NCBI GenBank assembly: GCA_900208305.1
Contig: OAPG01000015.1
Coordinates: 248,001 to 312,000, forward strand
Direction of reading: 5' to 3'
Source: Melanopsichium pennsylvanicum
Taxonomy: Eukaryota; Basidiomycota; Ustilaginomycetes; Ustilaginales
Length of the DNA: 64,000 bases
A model generated the notes under the pieces. That model saw only the letters and a program-made list of their open reading frames with translations. It searched no databases and had not been told where the DNA came from. Position 1 is the stretch's first letter, and each line of letters starts with the position of its first letter. Below, piece after piece: positions 58,347 through 64,000 of this stretch. The position numbers and the translations under genes are program-made.

Positions 58347-60080
58347 TCAGTCGTCAATAAGCTGATCTACCGATGCGCTCCTCTCACGATCCCTCTGAGC
58401 CTTATCTTGAGCTTGTGCACCATCCTCCGCTGCAGCCATTCCGCCCAGCGGGCTGATCATCGCCGACGCACGCCCATACCTCTCCTCACTTTCAGGAGCC
58501 AACGGAGCCTCACTAGCTCCACCATTCCCAGCCGAGTGACCAACACCCGCGGTTTCCATTGGAGACTGACTACTGGCACTCGCACTGCTGAGTCTCGCAT
58601 GCGCTGCAGCACCGGCAATTGCACTGGCCGAGTTTCCTACACCCCTTTCTCCGGAATGGTTCTCCTGCTGCTCCCGTTTGTTGGCGGACTCTTGCTCACG
58701 GAACTTCTTCCATCGCGAACCGCATCGATCACACAGTGTACCCGGTCCATTTGGCCCACGCCGGAACTTGGCGTCGTGAGGCGCAGCGCAGTTGGAACAC
58801 GTGCGATTCTTGGTCGAAGCCAATTTGCGGACCGGATAGTTGTTGTCCGAGGCAGAGTTGGGGGTCATGATGTAGGAATTGGGTCCAGATATGGGTGGAC
58901 GAGAGAGCGAGGCGTGGTGATCCATGGGACCGCGTGGCATTTTGCGCGTTCGTTCAAAGTCGTCCATATCGTGGTCGTAAGGATGAACGCTCGAGTACGG
59001 GGTTGCGGAAAACGAAGAGGAACTCGAAGTAGAGGGATAGGTGGTAAGGGTTGGCATGCTGGAGCGCTCCGAGGATGGGGTGAGGTACGCGGACGAGCTT
59101 GGGGGAGAGCGGCCGGCGAAGCGGGATAGCGGTGGCCTTGAAAGACCATGACGGTCGTCGAAGGAGTAGCCGTACTCGGGTTCTCTGAGGGGCATGCGAG
59201 GAGTAAGGTGACGGGGTTCGGGATCGTGAACATCGTGATGGATATCCGAAGGGTAAGGGTAAGGGCGATGGCGAGGAGCAGGAGGGTGAGTAGAGTAGGA
59301 CATGGGGGGAGAGTTGTGTTCAGTGCCAGGAAGCCCACCGTGATGTACTGGAAGGGGGCGGGAGACCATGCTCATGGGTGCGCTTGGTGGAGCTTCAGTG
59401 GTGACGGTGATAGATGCTCCGGGACCGTCACCGTGGGCAACGTTGACGGAAACTGCGTTAGAGCCAGGAGCAGACGGATGATGATCGTAATTGGCTCGAA
59501 GCGATTCGGTGTCGCTCGGTCGAGGTCGTTTGATGCCACCCAAGGTGGGACCAGTGAGCGATGGTTGCTGACTTCGAGAGGATGCTAAAACGTGGTCATT
59601 GGGGCCCATGTGATCGGAATGACGTTCGGCGCGATCTCTCGCGGCATCAGGAAGGCCAGCGAGGTCGAGACGACGCGCGAGATCATCTCGTTCCTGCTCG
59701 GCATGACGTGCACGCTGTGCCGATCTTTCGAGCTCCCTGCGAAGCTTGTCGAGGTCAGCATACGCTTGAGAGCTTTCTGCGACACCTTGGCCATTCATAC
59801 CGTAGGTCATGCGGGCTTTGACAAGGGCTCGAACCAAAGGGCGCACGACGTCGTCGAGATAAGTGCGTTCGAGGAGGTGCTCGCCTAGGGACGTGGGGAT
59901 GAAAGTGAGTTCTTCGTTGATCTCGTGCATTCTTGCAGTTCCAGTGTCGAACAGTCCGCGCGGGACGGGGGGCTCGACATGAGCCGAGTCGGACCGCTTG
60001 GGACGGGCCGAATAGGGCATATCGGAATGACGACCGAAAGAGGGATGCGGTGAATTTATGAGGGGATTAGAAGCTGCCAT
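58347..60080 (-). CDS. GATA-type zinc finger protein
   Basis: 577 residues. One GATA finger lies at Cys428, Cys431, Cys450 and Cys453 (C-x2-C-x18-C-x2-C; 'CSNCAAPHDAKFRRGPNGPG'), with the basic tail 'SRWKKFREQES' after it. An 18-residue loop and the 'T(L)C(D)RCG' end are typical of fungal GATA factors. Residues 40-150 form a conserved-looking helical region ('NEELTFIPTSLGEHLLERTY', 'LVRALVKARMTYGM') ending in a short coiled coil ('RELERSAQRARHAEQERDDL'). The centre is Pro/Ser/His-rich and disordered. It is probably a DNA-binding regulator; the target and physiological role are not visible. The start at 60080 gives MAASNPLINS. The upstream region is long and gene-free. Confidence 0.8.
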   Translation of the reverse strand: MAASNPLINSPHPSFGRHSDMPYSARPKRSDSAHVEPPVPRGLFDTGTARMHEINEELTFIPTSLGEHLLERTYLDDVVRPLVRALVKARMTYGMNGQGVAESSQAYADLDKLRRELERSAQRARHAEQERDDLARRLDLAGLPDAARDRAERHSDHMGPNDHVLASSRSQQPSLTGPTLGGIKRPRPSDTESLRANYDHHPSAPGSNAVSVNVAHGDGPGASITVTTEAPPSAPMSMVSRPLPVHHGGLPGTEHNSPPMSYSTHPPAPRHRPYPYPSDIHHDVHDPEPRHLTPRMPLREPEYGYSFDDRHGLSRPPLSRFAGRSPPSSSAYLTPSSERSSMPTLTTYPSTSSSSSFSATPYSSVHPYDHDMDDFERTRKMPRGPMDHHASLSRPPISGPNSYIMTPNSASDNNYPVRKLASTKNRTCSNCAAPHDAKFRRGPNGPGTLCDRCGSRWKKFREQESANKREQQENHSGERGVGNSASAIAGAAAHARLSSASASSQSPMETAGVGHSAGNGGASEAPLAPESEERYGRASAMISPLGGMAAAEDGAQAQDKAQRDRERSASVDQLIDD

Positions 60081-60850
60081 GGCGGTGACAGCGAGGAGGG
60101 AGTAGAGAGAGGCGAGGAGAAATTGGATCTGCTTGGTGTCTCTTTAGTCGATTCGTGTATTTTCGTCTAAAGAGATAGTTGGCTGACCACTGACGGTATG
60201 TACACAGAAAAATATGCAATAGGATGACAGGAGAGACGAGGGAGGTGTACTAAAGATTCAAGTGGCTGCAGAAAATCCTCCGATTGATTGGGTTTTTTCT
60301 GACCGTATGAGACACCTGGCTTATCTATCAAAAAACTTTATCGGATCCTGTATACCGATCTCAAGGGAACGTGAAAAGGGGAGGGGGGATGAGGGTGAGG
60401 AACGACGATGTTTGCTTGCGGACTGGCGATGTCAGGCGCGCATGTGATGGTGTGGAGATGGGCGCGGTTCCAAGACAAGCCACTATCACAGTTGGTCAAC
60501 TCTTGTAATGTCGCAAGTCAGAGTCAATTTTGCGTGAGCTGATTGACGATCAGACCCGGAGGTAGTGGCTGGTAAGGTCAAGTGCAACAGACCGTGGGGA
60601 GTAGAGTGTAGTAGGTGGTGATAGGCGTACCCACACAGCGGTGAAACGTTGGGGATGGTGCTCAGCGCGCAATCAAGTCGTTGGTGAAAGGAAAAGATGA
60701 AGGGAGGTGTTCAAGGAGGAAGACGTGCAGGCGGCGTTGCTGGCAAAGGAAGGGGAATGGCGCCGCCTAGCAAAGGCCGAAGAGGAGAAAGATGAGCACC
60801 CAGAAATTCAGAGATGGTCAAGTCGAGAGAGCAAGAAAGGGACAACAGGA

Positions 60851-60899
60851 TGGGAGGGGGAGAGGGGAAGAGGGGGAGAGGGGAAGAGGGGAAGAGGGT
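60851..60899. repeat. Purine minisatellite (GGGGAAGAGG-like)
   Basis: Imperfect copies of GGGGGAGAGGGGAAGA in tandem on the plus strand. Confidence 0.75.
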
Positions 60900-61660
60900 G
60901 AACAGCTTGACCGGACACGAGGGAGCGTACAGAAATGTAATTGATAGTAGAGAGCAAGGGTGGGTGAAAAGTGTGGTACACGATTAGGAGAGATCTGTCA
61001 AACGGGCAGCAAGTATTAGCTAGGTCTTCGGGTGCAGGGGCTGAGCTAGAGTTAGAGTATGAGTGTTAGTGTTTGAATTAGGCAACACGGAAGAGAAAGG
61101 TTACCAGAAGAGAAGGGGATGGAAACCCGGGGTCGACAGGCTCAGCTTGCTTGACAGCGGTGAGACAAGCGAGGTCGAAAAGTGATTGCAGTAGTGTAGG
61201 GGGTTGAAGAAGAGCAGGCAGAACTGAGAGAGGCGGAAGGGGCAATCAAGGCTCAAAGAGAGAGGGGGTGCAAGTGCAAAGATGCAATAATTTTATGGAT
61301 GCGCTGGTAGATGACTTTGATGCTTTCTGAAGCCAAGCCACAATCGTGATGCGCTTCGTACCAATCAATCCGAATTAACACCTGCAACTGTCTTAGATTA
61401 TAATACCAAAGCAATATCACATTACGACAACACACAGCAGCAATGTAGCAGCAATCTTGTAGAGCCGAGTCATAGGCGGCATCAGAGAGCATGAAAGCAC
61501 GTATAGGAAGCGCCGAACAGCGGAACAGCGGAACGGCGGAACGACGGAGCAGAAAAGCAGGAGAAAACGCGAGTCTTGAAGCAGGAGCAGACAGTAACAG
61601 CAGCGCCAATCACAGAATGTAGTCACGCCAGCGGTAGACACCCGAAAACTAAGGTGTGGA

Positions 61661-61681
61661 TCTCTCTCTCTCTCTCTCTCA
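61661..61681. repeat. (TC)n dinucleotide repeat
   Basis: About ten TC units in the right-end gene-poor region. Confidence 0.9.
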
Positions 61682-64000
61682 TCATGCATAGCCAGAAGCG
61701 GTCTCGAATTTTGCCCTGGTTGGTTGTGCAGGCAATCGGATCACGCGGGAGCAACCTTACTAACTACTCTCCGCCTCTGCCGAATCCGACGAAAGCTCAT
61801 CAAGAGAAGCAGAAGCCCAACTTGATCTTGGTATCATTGCTGTTCCTACTTGATTCCAATCGTGAATCATGTTTGCACGTTTGGCTCTTTTCAGATTTCA
61901 TATACCAAGTGCACAAGTCTGAATGAAGCACAGAAGCGGCTGCCTTTCCAATTTGGATTTCTTCCTTTCAAGCCGGTTTTTACTTATTCTTGTTTTGATT
62001 TTCGACTTTGATCCTTCTCCTTTCACTGTGGGCATGTGAAAATGCGGGTGTCGAGGATAGCATATGCAATTGTGTGCTATTCTTGACTCTCCAATTCATT
62101 TCGCTCACTCTGACACCAGAGTCGCAGCAAAGCCGAGCTCGGCTGTGCCAAACGCAGTTTTGGACCAGCTTGATGCTGCTTGCTTTTGGTACGCCATGTT
62201 GTGCCAACCTCGGACCGGTTGCAATCATGGTTGAGCACTACCTTGAAAAACAGGCACTGCCAGGTTTTGACTGAAACATGCACCTATCTTTCACCAACAA
62301 ATAAACCAACACGGACAACCGTCAACCGAAAAAAACTCGGCCAACGGACCGGAGGAAGGAGGAATACAAATTTTTATTATTTAAATACTGTATCAACTAG
62401 AAAAAATTTAAAGTCAAGCTGGAAACACGGTCTCGGCCCTCTGTCAATGTGTCTCTTTTTCATTTGAGCGCTTAGACCATTATAACCGAAGGTTTTAAAT
62501 TTTTACTGTTCAAAAGCACGGCTCAACATGCCGGCAAGCGAGCAAGCGAACGTTGCTCATCTGACATGTGGCAGCAGGTAAGTTAAGTATTACTTACTGT
62601 TTTATCAATTATCGAAAGCTTGAAATTGTACGTGCGAGCGAGACAGACAAGCCAAGCTTGATTTGATTCCCTTGCCCGACAACACCGACCTTACCTGTGT
62701 GTTTGCCTGCCAACTCGGTAGCAGTCTAAGCACGCTTTCCCTGCTGTCAGCAGAATCGGACTTCATGGCGGGAATTCCGCTGTGCTAATCACAAATCCCA
62801 GCAATGATAATTTGGTCGTGATGCTCATTGCGTGCACTGGCGAGTGAAATCATTTGAGCAGGCCCAGCCGATCATCGCTGTTGCAGCGCGACAGTTTATT
62901 AGTTTGTGGCCTTGCACTCGTCAAGCGACTAAGTCTGTCTGGTTGCGACACATAACCCTCGAATGCGTGATTACCATCACCACCATCACTCCCATTTGTG
63001 ACCATGTCAACATACCAATACACGCAAATTTTCAACCCATCACTAAAGAGCAGTGATCAAGACGGACCTGGGCAATGTCTTCGGATAGGGGGCCGAAACC
63101 GACCATTCGAACAAGGAACGCACATTGTTCTCGACTGCAGCGGGTCCAGAAAGACACCAAATCGGAGCATCAAATTTCTCTGCAGGCAGAGTACTTTAGC
63201 TTCACAAAGCACAACGTGCAAGCTCATGCTGCACCGCAACACATCGTTCCGATCAGCCGCTACAGTCGTCCACGTTGTCTCCATCATTCACCCTCTTGCG
63301 TGATTTCGATTGCCGACTGATTTTGGTCCAGCTTATCAGCAGATCTCTTCATTCCTGTGCTATGATGCGCTGGGCTTTAGCATCAGCCTCATTGTGTCAG
63401 AGTTCAAATTACACTTGAAGTATCTCCAGGTAGGTCAACATGATCGATCTTGTGCTTAACCCCTCCTGTAAGTGCGATACAGAGCTTGACCCAACTGCAC
63501 CGAGGAGCCGAGCGTTCAGCGCCTCAACCAGACCTAGTCTTTTCACAAGCAGACTGCCACTAGTGCGGCTGCGTCTGCCCAAGCTGCTTGACGTAACCCG
63601 ATATTCGGTCTTGGCACAGGCGCTCAAGACATTCGCCTTATGTTGTGCAATCTTCTCCTGACGTTCGTCCAGCACATGCTTTACGCATTCTCAAATGATG
63701 CCATACTCTCCTTCTTCAATGGGTGGAGCCTGAATAATCATTTCGAACTGTGCCTCTATGAAACTGAATCTAGCTGCTGAGCACCATCGCTTCTACCGTA
63801 CTCTTGGCAGATTGGTCCGGCAGGCTGAACGATTCTTTGCAGATATCCGTCGATCAACCCACGTTCTATGAATTTGTTCTGGCGCCGTGTCACAAATCAA
63901 ACTTCATTTTCTTACTTTGACGTCTGTGGAGTGGGCTTATGATACGCCTTTCAACCCCTTCTTCCACCTTGCAGCGATGCGGATCCTTAACGATGACCGG

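Larger units (their letters stand above)
60081..64000. other. Gene-poor region at the right end
   Basis: I find no convincing gene. There is a GGGGAAGAGG-type purine minisatellite at about 60851-60899, a CGGAACAG-type imperfect repeat at about 61510-61552, and a (CT)n run at about 61661-61681. Long purine-rich tracts upstream of the GATA gene may be its leader. Near the end an open plus-strand frame (about 63870-64000, ending '...FNPFFHLAAMRILNDDR') runs off the window; it could be the start of an exon but has no recognisable domain. Confidence 0.5.

Noticed and set aside
63870..64000. Open frame running off the right end
   Set aside because: About 40 codons, no domain, and a splice-acceptor-like CTTGCAG inside it; too little to call a gene.

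Overview
The window looks like nuclear DNA of a basidiomycete smut fungus (Ustilaginaceae; Ustilago, Sporisorium or a close relative). Genes are compact and intron-poor, with short introns (about 73-190 nt) that carry GTAAGT/GTGAGT-type donors and, in some, CTAAC-like branch sites. The most diagnostic gene is a 2,130-residue protein with PAM2 motifs, a long coiled coil and a C-terminal GWW. This is the architecture of Upa2, the endosomal mRNA-transport scaffold described in Ustilago maydis. I see no prokaryotic operons, CRISPR arrays, rRNA, convincing tRNA or intact transposon.

Layout. 0.9-5.6 kb: EDE1 (endocytic EH/UBA scaffold). 5.8-8.4 kb: a divergent proteasome pair, assembly chaperone PAC2/PSMG2 and subunit beta-2 (PUP1). 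8.7-11.2 kb: mitochondrial branched-chain aminotransferase and RPB9. 11.8-14.6 kb: a Sel1-repeat protein (Dsf2-like). 15.9-18.5 kb: MED7 and phosphoserine aminotransferase, divergent. 18.6-20.0 kb: a mitochondrial GGQ (RF-1 domain) protein whose GGQ exon has no ATG of its own and appears spliced to an alpha/beta-hydrolase-like N-terminal exon. 20.4-22.1 kb: a protein that joins a 5-hmdU-DNA-kinase-like (HMUDK) domain to a chromodomain. 22.3-25.0 kb: an OCA4-like pseudophosphatase and a short SLX4. 25.3-29.7 kb: a secreted GH128 glucanase-like protein and a DMT-superfamily transporter. 30.4-34.4 kb: SEC20, mitochondrial uL16, a BET1/SFT1 SNARE and an HSCB/JAC1 cochaperone. 34.4-40.3 kb: a long gene-free stretch. 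40.3-46.0 kb: a PSP1-domain protein and a DUF89/ARMT1 family protein. 46.2-55.0 kb: VMA12 and UPA2, divergent. 55.5-57.2 kb: an SMN-like protein. 58.3-60.1 kb: a GATA-finger protein. 60.1-64.0 kb: nothing convincing.

Most genes are housekeeping and sit together without an obvious common pathway. The exceptions are the proteasome pair that shares one intergenic region and the SEC20/BET1 early-secretory SNAREs within 3 kb of each other. Gene models were refined by eye. Several true C-termini or N-termini lie across introns that a plain open reading frame misses (PSMG2, PUP1, MED7, the GGQ protein, SEC20, MRPL16, DUF89, VMA12, UPA2).

The most unusual items are the HMUDK-chromodomain protein, the hydrolase-GGQ fusion, the 26-nt gap between BET1 and HSCB with a splice-acceptor-like sequence in it, the HDEL-like HVEL end of Sec20, and a recurrent intergenic inverted-repeat motif (AAATTTACAGTA/TACTGTAAATTT).
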